A DNA stretch of 64,000 nt from Eudromia elegans (lineage: Eukaryota; Chordata; Aves; Tinamiformes; Tinamidae), in contig PTEX01000012.1 in NCBI GenBank assembly GCA_003342815.1, forward strand, positions 2,086,542-2,150,541, written 5' to 3'. Positions 38,401-50,782 of this stretch are shown here, in pieces (the stretch's first letter is position 1; each line of letters starts with the position of its first letter). A model generated the notes under the pieces. That model made no database searches, was not told the origin of the DNA, and saw nothing but the letters and a program-made list of their open reading frames with translations. The translations under genes and the position numbers were made by a program.

Positions 38401-40934
38401 CTTCAAAACACACTGGCGAGACCTGGAGCCTGGGCTCTGAAAAGGCGTCAATCACCACGCAGCCCTGCTGAGCTCCCTCACATCAGTCACCAGCAGTGAG
38501 CAAGGCAAAGTTAAAGAGGAGAATCGAGATTCAGAGCTCAAATTTTTAAGGGTATTTACTTCACCCATTACAAAAATAATATTTATTAGGGCAGAAAACA
38601 TCCCCGTGACCGTGCACAAAAAGGCCACAAGACTCCTCTTAATGTTGGATTAACATATATTTTTCAGAAGGGCATCTGACGAAACGATTTCAAAGAATAG
38701 GAATACAAGTTGGCCCCCAGCCTACAAGCAAGCAGCTCCCATGTGCTGCTGCTGCTGGCCAGCACAGCGCAGCACAAGCTCCTCTGGTCAAAAGCTCTCC
38801 CGAGACGGGCAGCTAGGGGAAGCACTGCCCTCTTGCAGGGTCCTCACCGCGCTCCACGCTCAGTACTCACTAACCCAAGCAGGGATTAGCCCTGGGGCTG
38901 GCTAGCATGTTGTTTTCCCCAGATAATCACACCTCGTGGTGCAAAGTTGTATTAAGGACAGACAGGCAACTGGTGGACGACAGGGCAGTTTTGGATTTAG
39001 GGGCTTGAAATCAAGTTTGCCTTAAATGTCTGTATCCTGTACTGAATGTAGCCTTCAAAGGTCCACCTTGTCACCCAAGGGCTTTCAATGGCCCTACTTA
39101 ACCAGTGTGCCAGGTCGGCTTTGGGGCACCAACAAGAAGTCTCACTCCGCTGCTGGTTTTCTCAGTGCCTGTGTGTTTGCTGGTGGCCACGCACAGACCG
39201 ACACTCATGGGAGCACTTGCAGAGCTGGCAGGAGCCTTTAAAGCTCGCTTGGGCTTGGGCACGTCCTCAGAGCTCCCAGACTTAGCGAATGCACAACAGA
39301 GAGCACGGACAGAACTTCCTGTGTGTGCCCCTGTAAACAGCAGCACAGCTCTGCACACTCACCTAAGTATGGAGATGTGAGACACTTCTTTCTTCTGCTG
39401 AAGTCAGTCCACTTTTGCACAGACAAGCAAATATTGCTTGCCTAACCAAAAGGCTGCAAAAGGTTTACCAGATAACCCAAGTCTTGGGGCAAGCGAGCCA
39501 GCTGGGGCAGCAGGAGCCCGGGCACTTGGCCGCGCAGCAGGAGCACCTCTGTCCCCTCGCGCAGCTCCCACTGGGGCTGCCCAGTGAAATGTTTGATACA
39601 GTCAAGCAATAATAAACCGCTGTAGCTATTTTGAGACAAAGCGCCTGACTGTCAGGATTTTTTAACCCAGGAGAGCTCACAAGGAGAACTGGAGGCAGGA
39701 ATCAAGGTGACCTGGGCTTAAGTATCCTGGAAAGTAGCTAATTTAGGCTTTGCCTCTCAATATTTTCTACAGATGGGCTTACCCAGGCCTCAGTTTGAGA
39801 CGCACAGCGTTTCTGTGCCTTGCGGAGCAGCCCTGCAGGCAGCGCGGCAGCAGGCCACGCACTGCCCAAGCCTTCTGGAAGGGAGACTCAGCTGGCCAAG
39901 GCAGATCAGGGCCGACTTCCTAAAACGCCTCTGGGCACCTGACTAGAGCAAGTGCCTTCTGACCTACGCGGGTCAAAATACTTTGAAGAATCTGTTCCTC
40001 ATGTGATTAAAAGGAAAGTGAAAATCTCCAGTAAAATCTTTGCAGCAGACATAAGAACTTTGCAGGCAGCATCGTGTAAAGCTGGTCAAGCACTGACCCA
40101 TAGGGAAAATATTGCCTGAAGCCACTGTGGGTGCTGTATCAGCACAGAGAAAGACACATTTTTGTCTTGGAGAGCCTTAAGTTCACGACACGTAACCAAG
40201 CTTGGTGGGAAGAAAATGAAATCCTGAAGAGAAGGCAGCAGCAGCAGCGAAGCTGGGCTAAGGCCAGACTCGTGAGGTGCCCTCACAAACCTCTCGCGGA
40301 GGCAGCAAGCCGGCGGAGCCGGGAACCGCTCTGCTTCACGCAGGGCACCACGCTCCAGCGCCAAGATCCCGACCCTCTCCACAGCTTAAGGAAACAAGAG
40401 GCTCTGTGGCTAGTATGTGTGTTTATAACAAGCCGAAAGAGCAAAAAACACCCTTGTTTCCGAGTGTGCACGCTTTGCAGGCTTACACAGTCCACCGAAT
40501 CGCTGCAGGTCACAGCCTAGGTCCTCCCTCGTGGCTGTGGAGACTGCAAAGCCCAAAGGGATGTTGCAGCCCATGGAAGTAAACCCGACAGAGCCCGTCA
40601 TCCTCCCGAGCGCCCATGGGCCCCTAAACAACACCGATTTCTGTGGGTTTTTACGTTCAACTTTATGTACAGCGATGGAGGACGGATTATGGAGCTGGTC
40701 TGGCTCCTAGAAGGGGAGGAGACACGAGGGAAATGTTGGCGGGCTAAAAGGAAGGTCAAATCCGCACCATCCACCTCTTCACCTCGCTCTTACGCTTGAA
40801 CCCGCGAAGGAAAATAAAGCAAATCCTGTTACATTTCTATTTTCCCTTCTTTTCCTCCCGCCAAAAGCGACTGCTTGTTACAGACAGGAAGCAGCTGCCA
40901 GAAGTTATTCACCTCCAATCCTTTATCACCTAAG

Positions 40935-41725
40935 AACGCATCACGGGGCCGCCGGCAACCGCAGCTCCGGAGCCGCCATCTCTCCGTACCGACAGCTCCT
41001 CGAAGGAGGCACCTTCCTCCGCGGGCCTCCCAGGCGAGCGCTTCTGCCGAGCGATCCGCCGCGGCCTGAGCTCGGCGCGGCCGCTTTGAAGCGGCGAGGG
41101 GCCGGCGGGCGCCGCCGCGCACACCTCATTAGGGCCCAGCTATGCGGGCCGGCCGGCGGGCTCCCCACGGCCCCGGATCAACGGGCTGCTCTCAGCGCCA
41201 CCGCCCGGGACCTTCCATGGGCCGAGCCCACGCGGCTCCTCCACTCGTGTCCGTGTCCAGCAGGGACAGCTCAACGTTCCCCCAGGAGCGCCCAGGAGAG
41301 GCCCCCCTCCCTCGCAAATGAGAAACACATTGGGGCAAAGACGGCTCACCGGGCCCTCCGATTCCACAGGCTTCATGGGAGGCTCTATAATCCAGCTAAA
41401 TAATTCTTCCCCCGCCCCTTTTTCTTTTTCTTAAAAAACACTAAAGCTTAACAGACCCGTAAAACGCTTTTAAAGACGTCTGCGGAGCTCAACCGGCGGC
41501 CCCACCACCCAGACACCGGCGCGGCCGTCCGCCGGCGGCGGAGCCGAGCGCTGAGCGCGGCGAGCGGAGGCTCTGCGTTTGATGGGGGTTTCAGACGAAA
41601 CGGCGGCTCTGCCGCGCAAGGCCGGGCTGCGGGAATGCCGCTCCGCGGGAATGCCGTTCCGCGGGAATGCCGCTCCGCGCAAGCCTCGCCGGGCGCCTCT
41701 CCGTGCGGGCGAGAGCGCAAGCCCC
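40935..41725. promoter_or_regulatory. Intronic CpG island, candidate unannotated promoter
   Basis: CpG dinucleotides are dense: about 7-11 per 60 bases at 40921-41160 and again at 41521-41700, against 0-2 in the surrounding intron. There is a dip at about 41281-41460. The sequence is strongly GC-rich with GGCCGGCCGGCGGG-like runs. On the minus strand AGATGGCGGC (40972-40981) matches the YY1 core often found just downstream of start sites of TATA-less promoters. Minus-strand splice-donor-like sites follow at TTAG|GTGATA (exon end 40930) and GAG|GTGAAT (about 40913). Another lies at CCG|GTGAGC (about 41347). No known protein is encoded. It may be a promoter of a non-coding or alternative HMGA2 transcript, or only a GC-rich island. 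Confidence 0.5.
41631..41678. repeat. 16-bp tandem repeat, 3 copies, inside the CpG island
   Basis: The unit GGGAATGCCGCTCCGC occurs at 41631-41646, 41647-41662 (one C-to-T change, giving GCCGTTCC) and 41663-41678. The array is contiguous and head to tail. Near-identity of the copies suggests recent expansion and possible length polymorphism. Confidence 0.9.
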
Positions 41726-44700
41726 AGACCTCGCTCTTGGTTTTAATAAACCCACCTCCCCCCGCCACCATCCCCTCCTTTCTCTTTCTTGACTGCAAGG
41801 AATTCTGCTATTTTATTATGTAATGCTGCAGGCTAAAAATATACCCCTAATTTAAGCCATCTTGCCAAGAAATCTACAAATACCAGGTAATCCAGAAAGG
41901 GTAGTTACGGTTTAATGACATACTCTTCTTGTCATCTTAATACGTTCAACTCCTGCAGGATTTAGAGCGAGGCGTTTAAAGATTTCTCAACGTGGTGGAT
42001 ACCTCCAAGCAGTCAGGTAGAAAGGGGCAGCAAACCACGGTCACGTCCTCTGTGTTCCTGGCGATGGAACCGCCTGCCCGAGTCGCTGCTGCTCAGCAGC
42101 CTGGGCTAGCAGGGAGTTTCACCCGAGCGGAGCGCGGCCGTCCAGCTGGATGGACAGCGGTTACTCCTTCCCATCAGAGAGCCCTTGGTGGGAGTCTCCC
42201 TTGCGCCTGCACACGTCTCTGTTCTGCAATCGAATCAGTAAAGGTTGCTGACAGAAACCTGTGCTTGAAACGCTGCTTGAAACCATCACCTTTTTGCTGT
42301 TCTGACTTCAGTTTCCATGTTTTGCCTCGCAAGAAGCATGAGAAACATGGGAAAAATTCACGGCCCTGAACGCGAGATCTCCTGGGCCCTAGATCTCCCT
42401 GCCCCGTCCTTGCAGGCTCCAAGTCTGGTTTCAATGGAGCTCTCATTTTTCTTCCCGCTAATCCTGCCGTGAGATCAACCATTGGTAACTCTGTGAGAAA
42501 TTAAATACTGGGATGTGGGAAATCTGAGAGCTGAATTCGGGCAGAATGTGGGTGATTTTTTTTTTTTAATTTCTCTCCTTTTCTTTTCCCATGGTGGCTG
42601 TGTGGCAATACTCTCCAAACCTGAGATCGCAGACCAGCCCTGCACAATGTTACTGTATCAAGAGAGCAGAGGCAAAGCAAGAAGTATAATAGTGATTATA
42701 TATATATTTAATATAAGCAGCATTTTTAAAACTAGATTATGGACATTTTTTTTGCAAGCACTCCGCATTTCCAGCAATGCCGAACAACGGGATCAGCAGC
42801 AGCAGTTCATCATGGTGATGCTCAACATCTGCTGGAGCAGACTTCATAAATAACTTAACATTTGTGGCACTGGCTCTCACTGAAACGGGATCCACGAGCC
42901 AGTCTGCCCCGGCGATATGAGTGCTACAATGGCCACCACTCAGGCAGTCATTTCGACTGGCTCTTCTCCTGCCTCTGCATGAGAAAAACACATTAATTCA
43001 TTCAGGTGCTGCAGTGAAGAGCTCAGAAGTTCACCCCGTCATGGTGCTCTGTGATGGCACGGTGGGATACCCATGAAAGGGAGGTGAGAAGGACGCTCGG
43101 TGTGGGAGAAACGTCCACTGTGATTTTATCACTTGCTGTTTTCCAGGGGCCCTCTGCCCAAGACTTCCTCTGTGAGCTGCAAGGCAGGAGGCATTTTCCC
43201 AGCTCCATCATCTCCTTCCTGAGCTTTAAACTAAAGCCTGGCACAGGTGGCACAAGCTGACGGGCAGCCCAAGGATGCCAGATGTCCCCTTGACATGCCA
43301 AGAAGGAAATAAATTCCCTGGATGCCACAAAGGCCCCTCGGTGACTACAGGGCAGCTGTGAAAAATGTTTCCCATTCTTGTTTTCCATTGTTTTACACTC
43401 TTACTTTGGGGGAATAAGGAGACCTTATGGAAGTCCCCAAATCACATGCAAATTGCAAAGAAGAAAACAAAACATTGCCTTCCTACAGCTTTCTCAGAGA
43501 ACATGTTTTAAAATGTGTATCACTTACAAGCCCTGAACACACTGCTATTTTCCCTAGCCACATGTTTTTTAATAGTGCTGGTATGCAAGCACTGTAACTG
43601 GCCATTCCAGCCAGGCTGAATATATTTTACATGTTTTTAATGTTAAATCTCATTCCACTTCTCTTATTCTGTGTCTAGGACAGCACATCTCATTTTTAAC
43701 ATGCAATTTGCAACGAAAGATTCTATGATCCCAAACAAACAAGGCAAAGATGTCACGATTTCAGCAATGCATCACACGTATGTTGTACCATGTAACTCCG
43801 AGGCCAATCTGGGCTACAGAAGGTTCACTTCCCGTGTGCTTCAGTGCAGTAACTCACACTCCCAGCACACTTACCATTTTTACTTCAGCAGATGGGACAT
43901 CTTTCAATGATTTCAGCTGGGTGTGCAAGCGGAATGAACCATGTGAGAGACCCAGAGCCTCCGCGAGCAGCTCAGCAAAGAGCACCAAGAGTGTTTTTTG
44001 CTTTGCGGAGCTCTCTCTAATCTTCACTAATTAATATTCTGATTATTTTGGTTGTATTAAGCCCAAAGTTGGATCATGCTAGTAGTTTCAACTTTCTGGA
44101 TGTTATTCTGGGGACATATAGAGGGTAGCCAAGTTCTTCCTAGAATCCAACCTTTAAAATGTGCCTGCAGCAAGGTACCCAGATACTAGCAGTGCAGACT
44201 CTTGTTCTCATGGAAATTTTGGTCAAAATACATAGCGTGAGCATGCAAAAGTAGCACTGTTTAATTTACTCTTGGCTTACATTTTTCAAATACTGTTCTG
44301 TGCCCAGCCATCCTTCTCAGTGGTATTTCCCAAGCGCATATTGCTGCTCCTTCTCTTGTGGCTACTGCTAGTGAGACTGCAGGTTGCTTCCAGCCTGAGC
44401 CAAGTTTCGCACTGCACAGGGTAGAGATCGGAGGAGTTCTTGGGGTTCAGCACAAAGCCACCTTACCCACAGCCATCTCAGGCTTCTCGTCAAGCAGGGA
44501 TGCAGGAGGGAGGAGGAGGCGAGAGGGCAAGGATGAGTGTTGCAGGTTTAGGGGAAGGTTTCAGCCTGGCCCTCGAGTCTCAAGCTGTTCACCGTCAAGC
44601 ACAGGGCCTGCTCTGAGCACCACGCGTGGGGCTGCTCAGCATCGCTCGCTCCGGGTGCTCAGCAGGGGCTGCAGGGAGAGGCTCTGCTGGGATCCCGATA

Positions 44701-46529
44701 GCACGTCTGCATCAAACTGGCAACTGTGTGACCAGCGCTGCCATCAGAACGCTGCCTCCTGCCCCGGGCCTCGTCCCAAAGGAATTAAACGTTGCAGCTC
44801 TGCTGAAATCATCTTTTTGCCAGGTGACTGTTGGGTGCTTGGGGACCGTCCCGTGCTGGGCTATGCAGGGACACTGCTGCTCTTGGATGGACTCGGAGCC
44901 CGGCTCCAGCAGGGACGCGGGCATTACAGCAGGCGACGCTCAATCCCCCAGCTCTAACCCATCCTGCTGGGCGCTACACCTCCATACGTGTCCCTTTGGA
45001 CTGCGCCACCTGAGGGCTGAACCTCTCGGGAACCCAGCTCCCTGTGCAACCAACAAGGAGAGGGCACGCACAGAGAGCTTCCAAGATCCAATTCCTTCTC
45101 CAGTTGTACCAAACCAGAAATATGCGCACCCCCGTAACTCCTTATGCAGGAAAGAAGAGCCAGCACCTCCATTTAAGCGCATGGGCACCCGCAGCACAGG
45201 GTGACGTGCCTGAAAAGGCACTGGAGCACTCAGGAAACCCTGAGCAGAGCAGACTGCCCCAAATGCTGCTGCTTTTCCGTGCGGCACAGAGGTAGGTGCC
45301 GCTGTGGAGCAGCGAAACCCTCTTCCTCCCCGCTGTCCTCGCAGGGCATCGTCACCCTTTGAACTGCAAGCTCCACCACAGCCCAGATCGCACAGCTGGC
45401 CCTGAGAAACGTCCATCTTGAAGGCCTTTTCTCTCCTCCTTTTTCTTTTCCTTTGGCCATATATTATCACAAATAGTATGTTTAATTTACTTATAGATGA
45501 ATTTCTAGAAGCAGCAGTATCAGAAATGTTGCTCTACCTTGGTTATTTAATAAATAAAAATCATACAATATTTAAATGTTGAAAACCTGCACCTTTGACC
45601 AATTTGGGTACTTAAGAGGAGCCCCACTGCCTTACATTCTTTGGATTCTACTCAGAAGTTACGCCAAATAAATAACCCAAAATTTGCTGTCAGAAATATC
45701 AGACTTCCTTTTCCAGCCCTCATTCCTTAACACAGATAAGTTCCGTGCTTCATCTGCTTGCAAGACTGCTAACTGCCACTTCCTTGATTTTGGGGGCATT
45801 TATTTTCCCTGTTTTGTTTCAAAAACCTGTCCTCCTTTCAAAATTATTTCAGTTGTCTGACCAACCACTTAGACTCCTTGCCACAATACCCAATAGCAAG
45901 ACTCAAAACACCTTCCCTAGGAAATCACATCATGCAGTTGATCTGCAGATGTCTCAGAAAGAGAAAGAAGGTAAGAAAGATCTTAGAGTCTGGCACCCTC
46001 CATGCAAATCTCTCTACTGAATCCATAAGAAAAGCAAAAGACTTTGGCAATTTCCTTAAAATCGATTTTAAACCACTTAGAGCAATGCTATGTGCATTTC
46101 TACCGCAGAGGTATCTACCTTCTTTCTTAGTAATGCTGGCTTCAATTCACACATATGGTATTATTTTTAATTTGTTTTGTTTTGTTTTCAGTTTATGACA
46201 AGCAAGAAAACAGGTTGCTTGAAATATAAACAGCAGAAAACAAAACAATGGGAAATGTAAAATACAATTTTCAATTTGGAGACACTTTTCATCAGACTTC
46301 CCATGACATCTTATCCACTTGGTAAACTAATCTTCCAAATCAGAGTAATGTTTTCAGAATACTCAAGAGTTAAAAAAAAAAAAAGAGGCAAAAAAAAATC
46401 AAAATCAGGTCCTATCTTGATTAAATAAATCTCAAGCCTCAAGATAATAATATTGTGAAGCTTCAGAAAAACGACAGCTCCGTGGACACAGACAGGAGGA
46501 AAAGGTCACTAGGAAGAGGTTCCTCCTCC

Positions 46530-47250
46530 TCCTTGCGCAGCGTTCCACATGCGGAGGTGTGACCAGGTGGGGGGCGCCCCCCGTTTGCTGCCCCGCGACC
46601 GGGCTCCGCTCCCCGGGCGGGCACGTGCGGTTGCTCAGCACACGCGCACGTGGTCCCGGGGCCCGCGGCACAGCCCAGGTGAGCGCGGAGGAGAACGCTC
46701 GGTGTTTACTTTGGGAATCCTCGGAGGGAAGGAAGAGCGGCTCCGACGTGCAGAGGATGTTTTGGAGCGGCGCGTGTAACGCGCATCCACTCAGCCCGTG
46801 CTCAAGTACAAAAATACACGCTAGACTGGGAAACAGAGCTTCCTGCCTCCGAGGACCGGCACCTTTCCGCCCCTCTGCAGCCGTGACCACGGAAGAGGCG
46901 CACAGGCCCTGGGCACGGCTTCCCGGCCGCTCCGTGAAGGCTGCTAAGACCCCGGGGGCAGCCGCGAGGGCTGCGGGTTCCCAGAGCCACGCTAGCCGAG
47001 CCTTGCCCATGAGCAGGCTGCAACATCCCCTGCTCCATCCCCACTCGGGTCTCTCCCTGGGCTTTCCCACAGCGGAAAGCAGAGGTGCGCACGCGATGGG
47101 GAGCACCGACGCTCAGGTAGGTGCCGATTTATGGCACCCTCCAGGCCGCCGCTGCAAGCCCAGGTGCCCGGCAGGCTCGGGAAGTTGGGGCTCCTGGGCT
47201 GCACGTGCGTTTGATGCTGCTGGGATCTGCTGTGTGACCCCCAGGGCACG
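46530..47250 (+). promoter_or_regulatory. Second intronic CpG island with plus-strand donor sites
   Basis: CpG density is about 5-8 per 60 bases from 46561 to 47100, and the sequence is GC-rich. Two E-boxes CACGTG lie at 46622-46627 and 46647-46652. Strong plus-strand splice donors occur at CAG|GTGAGC (exon end 46678) and CAG|GTAGGT (exon end 47116). This is compatible with a promoter and first exon of a transcript antisense to HMGA2. Chance ORFs of 246 codons (plus) and 224 codons (minus) cover it but match no known family. The promoter and its strand are inferred from sequence motifs only. Confidence 0.4.
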
Positions 47251-50200
47251 GGCACGTGTGGGGGTGCATCTGGAGAGCTCGTACAGCCTGGCGTCCTGAT
47301 TGTGTATATATAACAGGAGTAACGCACGTGCAGAGCTTTTGGGATATCAAAACCAAAACCAGGAAATCAGAAAATCAGTAACAGGAAAAAAATGTAATGA
47401 ATATGTATTTTCCTATTCAGAAACAATACTTTTCATTTTAGCTCTTATTCTTGTTGAAATTTGCTTTCTTTGTTTGCCTGTTTTAAAAGCATCTAATACA
47501 TTTAACACTAGGTTGAGACATTCACCTGGATTTGGTCTGACAGACTGTCTTTCAGACCCAGACACAAGCAGCTGAAGCGACTCCTAGGACTGGAGATTTT
47601 ATCGGACCTCCCAAAGAGATTATAAGAAGACTTTCAAAGGACTGTTCTACATTCACAGTATTTCTTCCCTTCAGAAAAGATAAAAATAAAACATGTCCTC
47701 TCTCAAAAAAAACTCTGATAGCTCTGATGAAGTTTTCCTAAAAATATCTATTTCCTTTACATTACTTAAGAGCGTAACTCCCCCATATGGCTGAGGACAC
47801 AGCTGCTGCAAATGGCTTAAAAATGAGGAAATGGAGAAGTTTCCATTTGGATGACTTATTTGCACACTTCACTAAGAGTATTACTATATCATACTTGTGG
47901 GATCTCGTTGCCTATTCTTTAGAGTGAGTAGATTTAAACGGAGCTTCGTATTTTTGAGAGTTACGCACATATTTACATGAGGATGCTAAACTTCCTGCTG
48001 CCATGCGATTGGGTTCGCTATCTTTCCCTAAGTTCCATGAGGAAGTGTGAGCAAACACGTCAGCGATGATCACGAGGAGGCAGACGGGCCCATATTATTC
48101 AAAGACTTGTATTAACAGTTTGGATGTGTAGGTTTCCAATGGAATTTGCTGTTGCGTTTGCCGGCTGCGTGGCAGTAAATCCTCAGGGCTCTGGGGATGT
48201 TTGAAGATATTGCAGACCATAGGGGCATCTGTATGATCTTAAACTGGATAGCAGATACCCACAAGGAGCTTTAGAGCATGGCAAAGACCTGCATACTTCT
48301 TAAAATCTGGCAAAAGGGGACAGAGACAGAAAGTAGAATATAGAACTCAAAGCCACAGAATTACTATGAATAGAGAATTTTATCTCATTTTACTGATTCT
48401 GTACTCGAAAAAAAAGACTTAAAACCAAGAGGTATCTGCACTGGCAGCAAAAATAAAATGATTGTCAGGTATTCCAGCACTCAGGAATCTTTAAAAACAC
48501 CAAAAGTTCCAACTACAGCATTTGGGGTAAAACCTGAGCAAGGGTTCCTGCCCCTTTTGCCAAGCAGACTATGGTAACACGCTCACATCGCACAGCAGTT
48601 CTCGTATGTAACTTCTTACAGTCCCCGCTGATGAAGAAAGGATACATTTCTAACTTAATCCAGACTGCCACATGGTAAAGCCATCTGGGAGGATATTTTG
48701 AAGGAAACAGATGGAAAAGGAAGAGATTCCTCTGAATGTAGTGTAAGATTTACATTATCCTCCATGAACTTCCATGTAGTCCCCATGTTTATATAATTTA
48801 TCACTATTTCCTTAGACAGCTCAGATTAGGAAGCCTGCATGAGCTCATGTTCTTGTTGTTAATTCTGAGCCTGAACCTTCCTCCTTTAAAGGGAAATTCA
48901 GTAGTGTAAAAAGCGAATGGAGAAGGGCAACCGGGTTTAAGGGAAACCCAGCAGCACGAAGCTCCTATTTGTCCCGGGAATTACGCTGCCTTACCACCCC
49001 TTCCTTTCGGCCTCTGGGAGCCCCTCCCGAGCACTTGCTCCCAGCCACAATCCTGCGTCGCTGCCCTGCGCCCGACCAAACTGCGGCGTCTCGTCGGGGT
49101 AAGCGGGGCAGCGGAGGGGCCTGTTATCAGCATGAAGGGTCAAAGGCAAGGCCGTGATTCCACGGAAAATACTCCAAGCCAAGAATTAAAAATAAAAGAA
49201 ACGCCCTCTGAGTGAAGGCATAGCACACAGATAACTTAATGAGTGTAATTTCCCTAGCTGCACTATGGTGACCAAGGATTTCTAAAAGTGCTTGCTCCCC
49301 TTCCCTGCATTCTTCCTTGCCTCTCTGTTTCCTATGCAAACATTTCCATCAGACATGGGAGTTTCCAAGGGCCTCCTCTTCTCCCTCTCTCCCCACGGAG
49401 ATGCTGTAGAGGTTCCATGCGCAAGGGGCTGCATCCATGGCATCCCTGACACAGGGAAGGAAACGCCAGGCAGATCCATCTGGGGAACCTGAACGGTGTC
49501 AACATTCAGATGCCCATCATTTCACCACCACTGAAATCTGCTGTTAGCAAGAGAGTCCCAAATTCCCTTTTTTTCCCCTAGCCCTGGCCTCAGATTCATC
49601 CTGAGGTCCTTCCTGCTCCCTCCTTTGTGTTGAGCATCCGAGCAGCACTCAGACAAAACCCTCGCAGGAAAGAGACCCTGGGCGGCACGGATTTCCACCA
49701 GGCTGGGCCAAGGCAGAGCAACGAGCCCGAGGCCTCGCGGGGCCCGGGGTACCCGTGTGGCGAGCAGCCTCCCTCCGGCCCGTGGGGGCCACATGGTGCC
49801 ACAGCAGGACGCTGGCGCTGCGCCCGCGTGCGCGTGCACCAAGCAGCAGTGCCACCGCGGCCGCAGGCATGACGGGGAGGGGAAATATCTTCTATCAGAA
49901 CAACTTGGTGTGTTCTGAATTGTGCGCCGCAGTCCAAGGTTAGGGATGGTAAGTCCTCCGGGGCCGACGCTGGGTTTCTTGTGTAAGTTGGCCTAATAAA
50001 AGACATTACCTCTCCTTGCAAAACTTACCTCACTTGAAAATACTACTGCATTTACCCTCAATGTTATCTCTCCCATTAGGAGACATTAATATTATTGTCA
50101 GTGCCACTGATTCATCACTGCTGTGATTGTATTGATTTCTTTAGTGGAAACCTGATTCCCGCGCATACTTTTGAGTGTTACATCATTTTACCCCTTCAAC

Positions 50201-50749
50201 TCACAGCTAGAATGTTTTCTGTTCCTTATGTAACAGCTCTTAATTCAGATTACGGTAGACATCACAATAATGTACACTGTACAATAATGTATTAAAACCA
50301 TAAGGTGGAATAACAAAAGTAATATTCCCTTGTGCAAGCAGTCGTCTTTCCAGAAAAGCAACGGGCCCTTTGTGCTCTTGCCTCAGCCATCACTCACATT
50401 CACCCAGGAATGGCAGCACAGCCCCACGGACCGAGGCAGGGTGGACCCGTTCCCATGCCCGAGCAGCTCTCCGTGCTGCAGCAGCAGAGCTCGCGCTGCC
50501 TTTTCGCACAGAACGGGCCCGGGGAAGAACAGACGAGACGGCAGAAGCATCACCAAGCTGGGCACACGCCTGCACTGCCGTCGCGCGGCCGCCGCTACAC
50601 GAGACGGGGGCCGTGACCAGCTGACTGCCACCCCCAGCTCACACCCTGCCCGCGTCTTCCTTCACCCTTCACAACAACGAGGGAAGCCCAAACGCTGAGG
50701 AGGTGCTTAACTTAACGCAGGCTAAAGAACGTAGATCAGCTTTTCTTAC

Positions 50750-50782
50750 CTGAGCAGGCTTCTTTTGAACCACTTGTTGAGG
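50750..50782 (-). CDS. HMGA2: HMGA2 exon 4 (internal coding exon, 11 codons)
   Basis: HMGA2 is a small nuclear architectural chromatin protein that binds the minor groove of AT-rich DNA through three AT-hooks and is active mainly in embryonic and stem cells. This 33-nt exon reads PQQVVQKKPAQ on the minus strand, the segment between the third AT-hook and the acidic tail. The acceptor is a pyrimidine-rich tract ending in CTTTCAG (50783-50789). The donor is CAG|GTAAG (gt at 50748-50749). Both junctions are phase 0, which fits the known exon structure, where exon 3 ends in ...RKW and exon 5 starts at EETEE. The exon is far too short for ORF finders and was recognised by peptide identity plus splice sites. 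Exons 1-3, carrying all AT-hooks, are outside the window. Confidence 0.96.

Larger units (their letters stand above)
33695..50749 (-). other. HMGA2: HMGA2 intron 4 (17.1 kb)
   Basis: The interval is bounded by the exon 4 donor (gt at 50748-50749) and the exon 5 acceptor (ag at 33695-33696). I see no other coding exon in it. The ORFs of up to 246 codons at 44.4-47.3 kb sit in GC-rich sequence where chance frames stay open, and their translations resemble no family I know. It contains two CpG islands, a 16-bp tandem repeat, an alternating TA/CA tract and A- or T-rich simple repeats, each listed separately. The rest is unremarkable unique sequence. Confidence 0.85.

Noticed and set aside
40941-40979. 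Short minus-strand frame MAAPELRLPAAP starting at the YY1-like motif
   Set aside because: It stops after 12 codons and has no known homologue. The ATG is part of the YY1-like motif, so it is not evidence of a protein.
44358-45470. Overlapping ORFs of 176-199 codons on both strands
   Set aside because: Mutually overlapping frames of similar length in GC-rich intron DNA, with no recognisable motif. Treated as chance.
46559-47299. 246-codon plus-strand ORF, with a 224-codon minus-strand ORF over the same region
   Set aside because: Both lie in a CpG island where stop codons are rare, both strands are open at once, and neither translation resembles a known family or has domain-like composition.
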